A stretch of 32,459 nt of DNA, from the NCBI GenBank assembly GCA_964603435.1, contig CAZRUM010000009.1, forward strand, positions 1-32,459, given 5' to 3'. The stretch comes from CAZRUM01 sp964603435 (GTDB lineage: Bacteria > Patescibacteriota > Patescibacteriia > Magasanikbacterales > UBA922). Positions within the stretch are counted from its first letter, which is position 1, and each line of letters begins with the position of its first letter. Of the stretch, positions 14,658 to 22,215 are shown piece after piece. The position numbers were made by a program, and so were the translations under genes. The notes below the pieces were generated by a model. That model had not been told where the DNA came from. It did no database searches and worked only from the letters and a program-made list of their open reading frames with translations.

Positions 14658-15228
14658 ATTTCTTCCACTTTACCTCTTCTGCCTCTTGCCCCACATTTAA
14701 CCACCTAGCCAAAGTAAACAACAAATCACTGAGACGATTTACATACTGTTTTACTGGTTCTGGAATATCATGCTTTTCTGACAGCTCAATTAGCCTTCTC
14801 TCTGCCCTGCGACAGATAGCGCGAGCATAAAAACTAAGACATGATTCTTCACTACCACCAGGAATAATAAAATTTGTTAGCTTTGGCAAATCTTTATCCA
14901 TAGCATCAATCCAATTTTCCAGCATTTCCACATCTTTCTCACTAATCTCCGGAGTCTCTACCAAATCTGTTTGCAAAGCTGCTAGCTGTGAACCAATCGT
15001 AAAAAGCTTGTGTTGAATATTTATTAACTTCTTTTTTACTTCCGTGAGTTCCTTTCCTTCCGTGCTCTCCGTGTTATCTTCAATTTCTTCTACGAGCATA
15101 CCAAGCACAGTATTTAGCTCGTCCACCTCACCAATCACATCCATTTCCAAACAAGACTTGGATACGCGTTTACCGCCAAGCATACTTGTTTCTCCTTTGT
15201 CTCCTGTTTTTGTGTAGATTTTATTCAT
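14656..15228 (-). CDS. cob(I)alamin adenosyltransferase, PduO/MMAB type
   Basis: This enzyme family transfers the adenosyl group of ATP to reduced cobalamin to make adenosylcobalamin. The 190-residue protein shows the N-terminal ATP-binding signature (KIYTKTGDKGETSMLGG), GEVDELN near residue 33, and the C-terminal block FIIPGGSEESCLSFYARAICRRAERR with YVNRLSDLLFTLAR. No cobalamin biosynthesis gene is in the window, so the substrate is presumably scavenged. The likely customer is NrdJ, encoded 700 bases upstream on the same strand. The start at 15228 is displaced about 115 bases from the promoter by a palindromic element and a remnant copy of the first ten codons (15314-15343). Confidence 0.93.
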   Translation of the reverse strand: MNKIYTKTGDKGETSMLGGKRVSKSCLEMDVIGEVDELNTVLGMLVEEIEDNTESTEGKELTEVKKKLINIQHKLFTIGSQLAALQTDLVETPEISEKDVEMLENWIDAMDKDLPKLTNFIIPGGSEESCLSFYARAICRRAERRLIELSEKHDIPEPVKQYVNRLSDLLFTLARWLNVGQEAEEVKWKK

Positions 15229-15232
15229 AAAT

Positions 15233-15343
15233 TTATTTTTTAAACTTGCCTGCCCCGTAAATGTTTACACAGACGAAGTCCCAAAGGACAAGTCTGGTAA
15301 AACATTGTACGGGGTCCCCTGTTTTTGTGTATATTTTTGTCAT
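15233..15343 (-). pseudogene. remnant start of an adenosyltransferase allele, now a 36-codon upstream frame
   Basis: From the ATG at 15343 the frame reads MTKIYTKTGD, against MNKIYTKTGD for the intact gene; 26 of 30 bases agree and two of the three changed codons are synonymous. The frame then runs into the palindrome (PVQCFTRLVLW...) and stops at 15233, five bases before the intact ATG. The promoter at 15353-15381 is positioned for this upstream ATG with almost no leader. It may now be translated as a leader peptide coupled to the enzyme gene, or be a plain fossil. Confidence 0.7.
15253..15314. repeat. 62-base hairpin element inserted at the adenosyltransferase start
   Basis: CCCCGTAAATGTTTACACAGAC and its near-complement at the other end form a stem of about 22 bp with few bulges. 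An inner GTCC-TTT-GGGAC hairpin closes it. It separates the two copies of the gene start. Confidence 0.75.
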
Positions 15344-15352
15344 AGTATATGT

Positions 15353-15381
15353 ATCATATATCAAATTAACTAAGTTTTCAA
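15353..15381 (-). promoter_or_regulatory. promoter of the adenosyltransferase unit
   Basis: On the minus strand TTGAAA (15376-15381) and TATGAT (15353-15358) have a 17-base spacer. The -10 ends ten bases before the A of the remnant ATG at 15343, the same geometry as ruvB and epmA. Confidence 0.7.
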
Positions 15382-15440
15382 TAGTAAATTTTGCAACCCA
15401 AAAACCGACCGAAGCCGATTTTGGTTTCACAAAAAATGGT

Positions 15441-15677
15441 CTATACTTTACCAATTTTTCTTCTATTTTTGTGAATTTTCTTGTGTTTCGTCTTAGATAC
15501 AACCTTTGTATTTTTAGGTGTAGTTTTACCACCTTCAGAAACAGTTTTAACATGATGCAGCTCTTTATCTTTGGGTAATTTTCCCTTAGAGTAACCTTTC
15601 TTCTTTAATACTTTCTTTACTTTTGAAGGACTTCTCTCTTTTTTCTTCTGAGCTGCCGTAACTTTCTTTTTTGGCAT
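15441..15677 (-). CDS. small basic protein with a zinc-free HNH-like motif
   Basis: The 78-residue product is dominated by Lys. Residues 40-69 read LHHVKTVSEGG, then KNT, then KHKKIH, which fits the HNH pattern: His41-His42, a turn with GG, Asn56, then His65 and His69. The CxxC zinc ribbon that frames many HNH domains is absent. It is too short for a normal endonuclease; it could be a minimal nuclease, or a nucleic-acid-binding protein that kept the fold. It lies between the adenosyltransferase and nrdJ on the same strand. A possible -10 (TATAAT, 15690-15695) lies just upstream. Confidence 0.6.
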   Translation of the reverse strand: MPKKKVTAAQKKKERSPSKVKKVLKKKGYSKGKLPKDKELHHVKTVSEGGKTTPKNTKVVSKTKHKKIHKNRRKIGKV

Positions 15678-15738
15678 AATTATTGTATAATTATAATGTA
15701 CAAAAAATGATATAGACTGAAGGTCCCGTATCTTTAAA

Positions 15739-15798
15739 GTTTGTTTCTACTAAAAACAAACGACCCTTCTACATCACCAAACCAGGTAAATCCTGGTT
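15739..15798 (+). ncRNA. possible small RNA, two hairpins ending in a T run
   Basis: GTTTGTTT/AAACAAAC (15739-15761) is followed by AACCAGG-TAAAT-CCTGGTT with six Ts (15779-15798), a terminator-like hairpin on the plus strand where no plus-strand gene exists upstream. A TATAAT at 15692-15697 could start such an RNA. Evidence is structural only. The remaining part of the 15678-15927 gap holds the nrdJ terminator. Confidence 0.3.
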
Positions 15799-15830
15799 TT
15801 TTGGTTGGCTGTAAGTATTTACGGTCAATT

Positions 15831-15856
15831 AAAACCACTCTAAATAGAGTGGTTTT
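15831..15856 (-). terminator. rho-independent terminator of nrdJ
   Basis: AAAACCACTCT (15831-15841) and AGAGTGGTTTT (15846-15856) form an 11-bp stem with loop AAAT, T-rich on both sides. It lies 72 bases after the nrdJ stop. Confidence 0.8.
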
Positions 15857-15927
15857 ATTGACTATCAATTTATATTCCCCTCTAAATTATTATATCTTAC
15901 TTCTTACACCTTATGTCCTACGCCTGT

Positions 15928-18900
15928 CTAACTACACCCAAGCGAATCCCCACAATTGAGACACTTGTAGCAACTTCCATTTCTAACTGTAATATGTCCG
16001 CAAGTAGGACAAGCAGGAGCGTCTCCCATCATCTCTGACAACGCTGCGCTGGCAGCATCTTGCATTGGGACTTGTGCTTCGATAGTTGGAAGAGACGCTT
16101 GCGTATCTGGAACATTTTCTACTTGAATAACTGGGTCACCCAATTCTTCTAGTAGACTTTCTTGTTTGTCACCAACTTCAGCGATCTTGGACAAATTTTC
16201 AAATTTCTTTTTTTGAATTCCTTTTGGTGGTACTTGTACAAAATCCATTCTTCCTAAATATTCCATACCCAGCACACGAAAAACAAAATCAATTATAGAA
16301 GTACAGTTTTTAATATTTGGGTGATCAGTAAAGCCAGCTGGATCAAAACGAGTAAAGGTAAACTTGTCGACATACTTTTGCAAAGGCACTCCAAATTGTA
16401 AACCCATAGAAATAGAAATAGCAAACAAGTTTAGCATAGAGCGAAAAGCAGCGCCTTCTTTGTACATATCAATAAAAACTTCTGCCAACCTACCATCTGG
16501 ATATTCACCAGTTCTAAGCCAGACTTTTTGATTGCCAACTTTGGCTGAAACTGTGAAACCACTGCGTTTGGCCGGAAGCTTGCGTTTCTCACCATGCAGA
16601 TAAACACGACGCTCATCAATCCCACCTTCTTTTGTATATGATTCTACCGGAGTAGAAACACCCTTACCTGTCACGTGTTGAATAAGAATCTCACTAGCTT
16701 GGCGAACAGCATCATCGCTATCGTCTGTATCAATCATTTTTACAATCTGTGAAACTTCTTCTAGGTGTTTTTCGATTATTTCTTCTTTAGCTTCTACTTC
16801 TTTTCCGACCGAGACGGATCCGCCTTGGGTGGATTCCTCTTCTATTTCTTCCTCTTCTTCATCACCTTTGTTTGAAGAACTAGTTGATAGAGGTTGAGAA
16901 AGTTTACAACCATCACGATACAGAGCTACAGCTTTTAGACACATCTTCCAAGATTGCTCATAAGCATACTTCACATCATCAGTTGTAACATCATTTGGCA
17001 TGTTTATAGTTTTGGAAATTGCACCTGACAAAAATGGTTGGACAGCGGCCATCATACGTACATGACCCATATATTGAATAAATCTTTTACCTTTTTTACC
17101 ATTTTTATTAGCTGTATCAAACACTGGATAATCTTCTTCTTTCAAATGTGGGGCACCCTCAATAGTCATGGTACCACAAACATGTTGATTGGCTTCTTCT
17201 ATATGCTCCTCAGAAAAACCAAGGGCATGAAGCATACTAAAATTTGGGTTGTTGTATTGTTCTGAAGCAAAACCACAGCGTTTCATACAATCTTCTCCCA
17301 AAGTCCATACATTGAAAGCAAACTTGATTTCAAAAGCACCTTTAAGAGCTTTGTTGGCAGCTGTAATATCTTCATCAATAAAACCTTTTTCTTTCAAAGT
17401 CTGTGTATTAACATGAGGAGCATTGGTCACGTCGGCATTACCCTTCATGTAGTCAATGATTTCTTGGGCTTCTTTTTCTGTATATTCAAGATTTTTCAAA
17501 GCCAAAGGTGCAGCTTCGTTTGCAATACGGAAATAACCACCACCAGCTAATTTTTTAAACTTAACAAGAGCAAAGTCTGGCTCTACTCCAGTCGTAGCAC
17601 AATCCATCAACAAACCAATAGTACCAGTTGGGGCAAGCAAAGTAGTCTGAGCATTGCGGTAGCCATACTTTTCACCCATAGCAAGAGCTTCGTTCCAAGA
17701 CTCGCGAGCAGCGGCAAGAATATGAGCCGGTGCATGGGCTGGATCAATACCAATTGGTTTAACAGCCATTTTTTCATACTCACTATCAGGAGTATTGAAA
17801 GCCGCACGACGATGATTGCGCATTACACGAAGCATGTCGGCTCTGTTCATTTCAAACTTATTAAATGGCCCAAGCAATCTTGCAAGTTCAGCGGAAGTCT
17901 TGTAAGACTCGGCTGTCATAAGTGCAGTTATAGAAGCAGCAAAACCATAGGCGTCATCACTTTCATAAGGAATACCGCTCATCATGAGGACCGAACCAAG
18001 ATTGGCATAGCCAAGGCCTAGTGTACGGAAGTCATAACTACCCTGTGCAATTTCTCTACTTGGAAACTGTGCCATGAGAATACTAATTTCCAAAACTGTA
18101 GTCACAAGTCTAGTGCCATGTTTCAAATCTTCTACCAAAAATTCTTTTGTCTCAGGTTTAAAAAACTTAACAAGATTGAATGAAGCCAAATTACAAGCAG
18201 TGTTGTCCAAAAACATGTATTCACTACAAGGATTGGAGGCATTGATACGTCCAGACTCCGGACAAGTATGCCACTCATTGATAGTATCATCAAACTGCAC
18301 ACCAGGGTCAGCACAAGCCCAAGCAGCATAAGCAATTTTATCCCACAAATCTTTTGATTTTATTGTTTTACAAATTGAACCATCAGTTCGCCAAGTCATA
18401 TTCCAAGAACCTTCATTTTCCAGTGACTCCATAAACTTATGTGGCACACGAATTGAATTATTGGAATTTTGTCCAGCCACAGTTTGGTAAGCTTCACCTT
18501 CGTAGTCTGAGGAATAACCAGCGACGATAAGTGCCGCCACTTTCTTTTCTTCCTTCATCTTCCAACCAACAAATTCTTCAATATCTGGATGATCAAGATC
18601 AAGTGTTACCATTTTGGCAGCGCGACGAGTAGTACCACCAGATTTTATTGCACCAGCAGCTCTGTCACCAATCTTTAGCCAGCTCATAAGGCCAGAAGAC
18701 TTCCCACCACCAGACAAAGGTTCACCATTGCCACGAAGTCCTGAAAAATTGGTACCAGTGCCAGAACCATATTTAAATAGTCTAGCCTCACGTACCCACA
18801 AATCCATAATACCACCTTCGTTTACAAGATCATCACTGACTGACTGGATAAAACAAGCATGTGGCTGAGGATGAGTGTAGGCGTCTTTTGATTGTGTCAT

Positions 18901-19488
18901 AACACCATTGTCTGGGTCTACATAATGATGACCCTGTGATTGACTATTGATACCATAAGCCCAGTTCAGACCAGTATTAAACCACTGTGGTGAATTTGGA
19001 GCTACCATTTGTTTTAACAGCATGACAATCAACTCGTCGTAAAAAATCTGAGCATCTTCCTGGCTAGCAAAATATCCATATTTTTCTCCCCAATAACGCC
19101 AAGTGCCAGCTAGACGATGCATAGTTTGTTTGGCAGAAGTCTCAGGTCCAAGCATGGGTGACCCAGACTCATCCAATTTGGCAGCACCGTCATCACTATA
19201 TTGTGGCACACCAGTTTTTCTAAAATATTTTTGAGCAATAATATCAGTTGCCACTTGGGACCATTCAGATGGAATTTCAATATCATTCATTTCAAACACT
19301 ACAGTACCATCTGGTTCACGAATCATAGACTGACGACGATCATATTTCACAGATTCAAAAGGACTTTCACCTTCCTTACTAAAGACACGCTTAAATCTCA
19401 TCCCTGTTTCAGGATTATATTTAAATTCGGCTTCGCTGTCTTGTCCGAAATGGATACTCTGGATCAATTTGGAGTCAGTTGGTCCCAT
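15928..19488 (-). CDS. nrdJ: adenosylcobalamin-dependent (class II) ribonucleotide reductase NrdJ
   Basis: NrdJ reduces ribonucleotides to deoxyribonucleotides with a thiyl radical generated from adenosylcobalamin, in air or without it. In the 1186-residue protein the radical Cys is 421 (NPCSE, with Glu423). The redox pair is Cys212 (ACFIQSV) and Cys432; the 11-residue gap from 421 to 432 is the same as in the Thermotoga enzyme. APTGTIG lies downstream. A linker around 870-905 is acidic and low in complexity and contains the palindrome-encoded STQGG. A second conserved domain follows. The C-terminus is a CxxC, CxxC zinc ribbon (Cys1160, 1163, 1176, 1179) with a terminal Cys1185, which shuttles electrons. 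The adenosyltransferase gene is just downstream; two NrdR-type boxes lie upstream. Confidence 0.95.
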   Translation of the reverse strand: MGPTDSKLIQSIHFGQDSEAEFKYNPETGMRFKRVFSKEGESPFESVKYDRRQSMIREPDGTVVFEMNDIEIPSEWSQVATDIIAQKYFRKTGVPQYSDDGAAKLDESGSPMLGPETSAKQTMHRLAGTWRYWGEKYGYFASQEDAQIFYDELIVMLLKQMVAPNSPQWFNTGLNWAYGINSQSQGHHYVDPDNGVMTQSKDAYTHPQPHACFIQSVSDDLVNEGGIMDLWVREARLFKYGSGTGTNFSGLRGNGEPLSGGGKSSGLMSWLKIGDRAAGAIKSGGTTRRAAKMVTLDLDHPDIEEFVGWKMKEEKKVAALIVAGYSSDYEGEAYQTVAGQNSNNSIRVPHKFMESLENEGSWNMTWRTDGSICKTIKSKDLWDKIAYAAWACADPGVQFDDTINEWHTCPESGRINASNPCSEYMFLDNTACNLASFNLVKFFKPETKEFLVEDLKHGTRLVTTVLEISILMAQFPSREIAQGSYDFRTLGLGYANLGSVLMMSGIPYESDDAYGFAASITALMTAESYKTSAELARLLGPFNKFEMNRADMLRVMRNHRRAAFNTPDSEYEKMAVKPIGIDPAHAPAHILAAARESWNEALAMGEKYGYRNAQTTLLAPTGTIGLLMDCATTGVEPDFALVKFKKLAGGGYFRIANEAAPLALKNLEYTEKEAQEIIDYMKGNADVTNAPHVNTQTLKEKGFIDEDITAANKALKGAFEIKFAFNVWTLGEDCMKRCGFASEQYNNPNFSMLHALGFSEEHIEEANQHVCGTMTIEGAPHLKEEDYPVFDTANKNGKKGKRFIQYMGHVRMMAAVQPFLSGAISKTINMPNDVTTDDVKYAYEQSWKMCLKAVALYRDGCKLSQPLSTSSSNKGDEEEEEIEEESTQGGSVSVGKEVEAKEEIIEKHLEEVSQIVKMIDTDDSDDAVRQASEILIQHVTGKGVSTPVESYTKEGGIDERRVYLHGEKRKLPAKRSGFTVSAKVGNQKVWLRTGEYPDGRLAEVFIDMYKEGAAFRSMLNLFAISISMGLQFGVPLQKYVDKFTFTRFDPAGFTDHPNIKNCTSIIDFVFRVLGMEYLGRMDFVQVPPKGIQKKKFENLSKIAEVGDKQESLLEELGDPVIQVENVPDTQASLPTIEAQVPMQDAASAALSEMMGDAPACPTCGHITVRNGSCYKCLNCGDSLGCS
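16819..16833. repeat. palindromic repeat core inside nrdJ
   Basis: TCCGCCTTGGGTGGA is the same core as at 7691-7705 after gyrA, with one change. It folds as a 7-bp hairpin with its flanks. It is read in frame as STQGG (residues 886-890) in a low-complexity linker where an insertion would be tolerated. Confidence 0.6.
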
Positions 19489-19624
19489 AGATTTATAAAT
19501 TATATTTTTTATTTAAATCTTTTGGAAAGTCGGACTACCATTTTATCATTAATCTACGAAGTCCGCAAAGGGTCTAAAAAAACGCCTTTTTTGAATTTAT
19601 TGGCGCTTATCGTCATTTAGTAAA

Positions 19625-19673
19625 ACTCTATATATAGTGTCTGCACTCTATCCCAGACCACAATATGTTGTGT
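19625..19673 (-). promoter_or_regulatory. two tandem NrdR-type boxes upstream of nrdJ
   Basis: ACTCTATATATAGTGT (19625-19640) and CCACAATATGTTGTGT (19658-19673) both fit the palindromic NrdR box (consensus close to ACACWATATATWGTGT). Their centres are 33 bases apart, about three helical turns, as usual for NrdR pairs. NrdR represses ribonucleotide reductase genes when dATP is high. No nrdR gene is in the window. The boxes lie downstream of the best promoter, or overlap a weaker one whose -10 would be TATATA within the first box. Confidence 0.7.
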
Positions 19674-19690
19674 TTACGACAAGCAGAAGT

Positions 19691-19720
19691 ATTATACCAC
19701 AATATCAAAAACCTAACCAA
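19691..19720 (-). promoter_or_regulatory. promoter of nrdJ
   Basis: On the minus strand TTGGTT (19715-19720) and TGG-TATAAT (-10 at 19691-19696, extended) have an 18-base spacer. The leader of about 195 nt carries the NrdR boxes and a CGGACT/AGTCCG hairpin. No cobalamin riboswitch box was found. The rest of the 19489-19898 gap shows nothing else besides the terminator at 19855. Confidence 0.55.
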
Positions 19721-19854
19721 ATCATTGATAAACATTTGGCTTTTGGCTCTACCTAGCCACAAATTAAATTGATACTAGCAGGGTATGATTTAGTTATCCA
19801 CATCCGTCACCTTATCACTCAACCACTTAAACACTTGAACACAAATTTGCAAAC

Positions 19855-19885
19855 AAAAAACTCACTGATTTATAGTGAATTTTTT
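19855..19885 (-). terminator. rho-independent terminator of the Ltp-repeat gene
   Basis: AAAAAA-C-TCACT and AGTGA-A-TTTTTT form a stem around GATTTAT, 13 bases after the stop on the minus strand. Confidence 0.75.
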
Positions 19886-19898
19886 ATGTAATCCTTAT

Positions 19899-20633
19899 TT
19901 ACAACCCAACCGAATCAGCCCCATATTCAGCTTGTGCTTGTGTAAACTTTTCATATACCAACTGTTCAATTAAGCCACCACGAGAAAAAGCTGAATATTC
20001 CATATAAGCCTCTGCCGATTTGGAGGCTTGTTCATTCCAATTAGCCCCACAGTTATCTGCACCATAAACAGCGTCGGCATGTGAAAATTGTTCATACTCC
20101 AATTGATCAACAAGCCCACCATAAGAGAATGCTGAATAGTCTAAATATGCTTTTGCACTTTTGACAGCATTTTTTTGGCTAACTGTTTCGCTTGGAGTTG
20201 TTGGCTCCATATTATTTGTGTTGTTTGTTTCTTCAACTTGAGCAGGTTCTGGCGTCGGTGTTGGGGTAGGTTCTGGCTTTGCCACTGGTGTAGTTTCTGT
20301 TTCTTTTTCTGTTGGCGCAGGAATGATATCAGTTTGGGTTTCTTCTACAACAACAGGAGTGAAATCTTCATTTTTATTTTCTTCTGCAACTTCCGTGTTT
20401 TGTGTATTCTCTACTACAGGTTGTTGTGCTGTTTGATTTACAGTTTCTTTAGGTGTTTCACCTGTAACTCCAATTAAAATAAAGAAAGCCACAGTTGAAA
20501 TACCAAAAATTTTCCCAATTCTTTTTTTTGTTAATTCTCCTTTGATAAATTTACCAAAACTAGCTGGTTTGATAAGTCCAATTATCAAACAGACAAGTGA
20601 GACAAGAAATAGTAATCCAAATATATTTTGCAT
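19899..20633 (-). CDS. membrane-anchored protein with two Ltp (host cell surface-exposed lipoprotein) repeats
   Basis: The 244-residue protein starts with two hydrophobic segments (about 4-21 and 47-60) joined by a basic loop. A long Pro/Thr/Glu-rich linker (about 65-150) follows, then two copies of the Ltp domain (PF07553) at about 155-195 and 203-244: AYLDYSAFSYGGLVDQLEYEQFSHADA and AYMEYSAFSRGGLIEQLVYEKFTQAQA. In phage TP-J34, Ltp is a lipoprotein that blocks phage DNA injection; in other bacteria these repeats occur in surface proteins of unknown role. Here the lipobox is replaced by membrane helices. The repeats should face outside if the second helix exits the membrane. It is monocistronic. 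Confidence 0.82.
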   Translation of the reverse strand: MQNIFGLLFLVSLVCLIIGLIKPASFGKFIKGELTKKRIGKIFGISTVAFFILIGVTGETPKETVNQTAQQPVVENTQNTEVAEENKNEDFTPVVVEETQTDIIPAPTEKETETTPVAKPEPTPTPTPEPAQVEETNNTNNMEPTTPSETVSQKNAVKSAKAYLDYSAFSYGGLVDQLEYEQFSHADAVYGADNCGANWNEQASKSAEAYMEYSAFSRGGLIEQLVYEKFTQAQAEYGADSVGL

Positions 20634-20831
20634 ATTTTTTTATTTAAATTAGTTAATTAAATAATACCACTTCACTCTTGTATTTACAAAAAGACAAGAG
20701 GGCCGTCTCTATATTCGTTTAGTTTTTAAACCCTGCCCACAAAATAGGTTTAGATCTTGAATTGTAGGGGTATGATAACAAAACACCTCTAAAAAATCAA
20801 TAATTATAACGTATCTACAAAAAGCAACTAA

Positions 20832-20860
20832 TTGCCATTTTGGATAAAAAAAAGTATAAT
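20832..20860 (+). promoter_or_regulatory. promoter of ruvB and the genes behind it
   Basis: TTGCCA (20832-20837) and TATAAT (20855-20860) with 17 bases between. The -10 ends ten bases before the A of the ATG at 20870, so the mRNA has practically no leader. The remainder of 20634-20831 shows nothing convincing. Confidence 0.8.
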
Positions 20861-20869
20861 ACTTCTACT

Positions 20870-21940
20870 ATGATAGATGAAATCTACAAATTAAACGAGG
20901 ATTATGATCCGGAGCTAATAAAAGAAGCTGAGGAGAGACTTGTTGGTTCAAAATCTCGTGATGAAGAAGAAATTATTGAGGTCACTTTACGTCCACAAAA
21001 TCTAATAGAATTTGTAGGACAACATCATATCAAAGATCCTTTAAACATTTCCATGGAAGCCGCAAAAAAAAGAAATGAACCTATAGAACATGTCTTGTTA
21101 TACGGTAATCCTGGTCTTGGTAAAACTACTCTAGCCAATATCATTGCCAAAGAAATGGAAGGCAATATAAAAGTGACTGCTGGACCTGCTCTTGAAAGAG
21201 TGGGTGATCTCGCCGCTATATTATCAAACCTAGAAGAAGGTGACGTTTTGTTTATTGACGAAATTCACCGCATGAACAAAACTATTGAGGAAGTCCTCTA
21301 CTCTGCTATGGAAGATTTTGCGATTGATATTATTATTGGTAAAGGCCCAGCAGCGAGAACCATGCGTATGCCATTAGACAAATTTACTTTAATAGGTGCT
21401 ACTACAAAAATGAGTCTGCTCTCTGGACCTTTGAGAGATAGATTTGGGCACGTCTTTCACCTCAATTTTTATGAACATGAGGATATTGAAAAAATAGTAA
21501 ATAGAAACGCTAAAATTTTGGAAGTTGACATTCATCCCGATGCCAGTGGTATCATTGCCAAACGTGCCAGACGCACACCACGTGTCGCCAACAGACTTTT
21601 GAAACGTGTCCGCGACTTTGCACAAGTCAGGCATAATGGTAAAATAGATGAGGAGGCAACTCACAATGCGCTTGATATGCTCAGAGTAGATGAACACGGT
21701 TTAGACGAAGTTGATAGAAAAATTTTAAATACTATAATTGATAACTTTGACGGAGGTCCTGTTGGGCTCTCCACCCTTGCAGCCGCAGTGGCCGAAGAAA
21801 TGGATACGATTGAAACTGTTTACGAACCATATTTATTACAAACAGGCATGATAGAACGCACACCACGTGGCAGAAAGGCTTCAAAACTTGCTTATAAACA
21901 TCTTGGTAAAAAATATACAGCTCAAGATAACTTAATTTAG
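20870..21940 (+). CDS. ruvB: Holliday junction branch migration helicase RuvB
   Basis: RuvB is the AAA+ motor that drives branch migration together with RuvA. Motifs: RPQNLIEFVGQ, Walker A GNPGLGKTTL, Walker B DVLFIDEIHRM, sensor 1 IGATTK, the arginine finger in GPLRDRFG, sensor 2 TPRVANRLLKRVRDFA and the C-terminal winged helix ending LLQTGMIERTPRGRKAS. The conserved Walker A GPPGLGKTT has Asn for the first Pro. A longer frame from a TTG at 20840 is rejected because that codon lies inside the promoter, so translation starts at the ATG at 20870 (356 residues). Four small membrane-protein genes follow closely. Confidence 0.95.
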   Translation: MIDEIYKLNEDYDPELIKEAEERLVGSKSRDEEEIIEVTLRPQNLIEFVGQHHIKDPLNISMEAAKKRNEPIEHVLLYGNPGLGKTTLANIIAKEMEGNIKVTAGPALERVGDLAAILSNLEEGDVLFIDEIHRMNKTIEEVLYSAMEDFAIDIIIGKGPAARTMRMPLDKFTLIGATTKMSLLSGPLRDRFGHVFHLNFYEHEDIEKIVNRNAKILEVDIHPDASGIIAKRARRTPRVANRLLKRVRDFAQVRHNGKIDEEATHNALDMLRVDEHGLDEVDRKILNTIIDNFDGGPVGLSTLAAAVAEEMDTIETVYEPYLLQTGMIERTPRGRKASKLAYKHLGKKYTAQDNLI

Positions 21941-21944
21941 AATT

Positions 21945-22211
21945 ATGCTTACAATTCCTTTATATTCATTCCTCTTTATCTACTTCATATTCTTGGCAAT
22001 TTTTGTGGCTTTTTCTATTATGAATTTTTATCATGTAGTCATGACAGCTAGTTTTACCTTTGCCAGTTTTATAATTACATTTTTTATTTTTACTCTTACA
22101 GTCTTGACCCTATATTTTACTTATACCCTTTTGGTTAATGTAGATTGGCAGACTACTACCACTGTCATAAACCCAGGTTGGTTTGGCAATAGTGGACCAG
22201 AAAATTTCTAA
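21945..22211 (+). CDS. small membrane protein with two hydrophobic segments
   Basis: The 88-residue product is hydrophobic from residue 4 to about 65, enough for two membrane helices, with a short polar tail rich in Thr and Asn. I do not recognise a family. It starts four bases after the ruvB stop and ends four bases before the next gene, so it belongs to the ruvB operon. Confidence 0.7.
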   Translation: MLTIPLYSFLFIYFIFLAIFVAFSIMNFYHVVMTASFTFASFIITFFIFTLTVLTLYFTYTLLVNVDWQTTTTVINPGWFGNSGPENF

Positions 22212-22215
22212 AAAT

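Noticed and set aside
14411..14830. Open frame on the plus strand starting inside tRNA-Leu and running into the adenosyltransferase gene
   Set aside because: It overlaps a tRNA, a terminator and a well-supported gene on the other strand.
19489..19690. Cobalamin riboswitch in the nrdJ leader
   Set aside because: The leader folds (CGGACT/AGTCCG) but no B12-box-like sequence or the multi-branched core was found.
20840..20869. TTG start giving RuvB ten more residues
   Set aside because: The codon lies between the -35 and -10 of the promoter, so it would not be in the mRNA.
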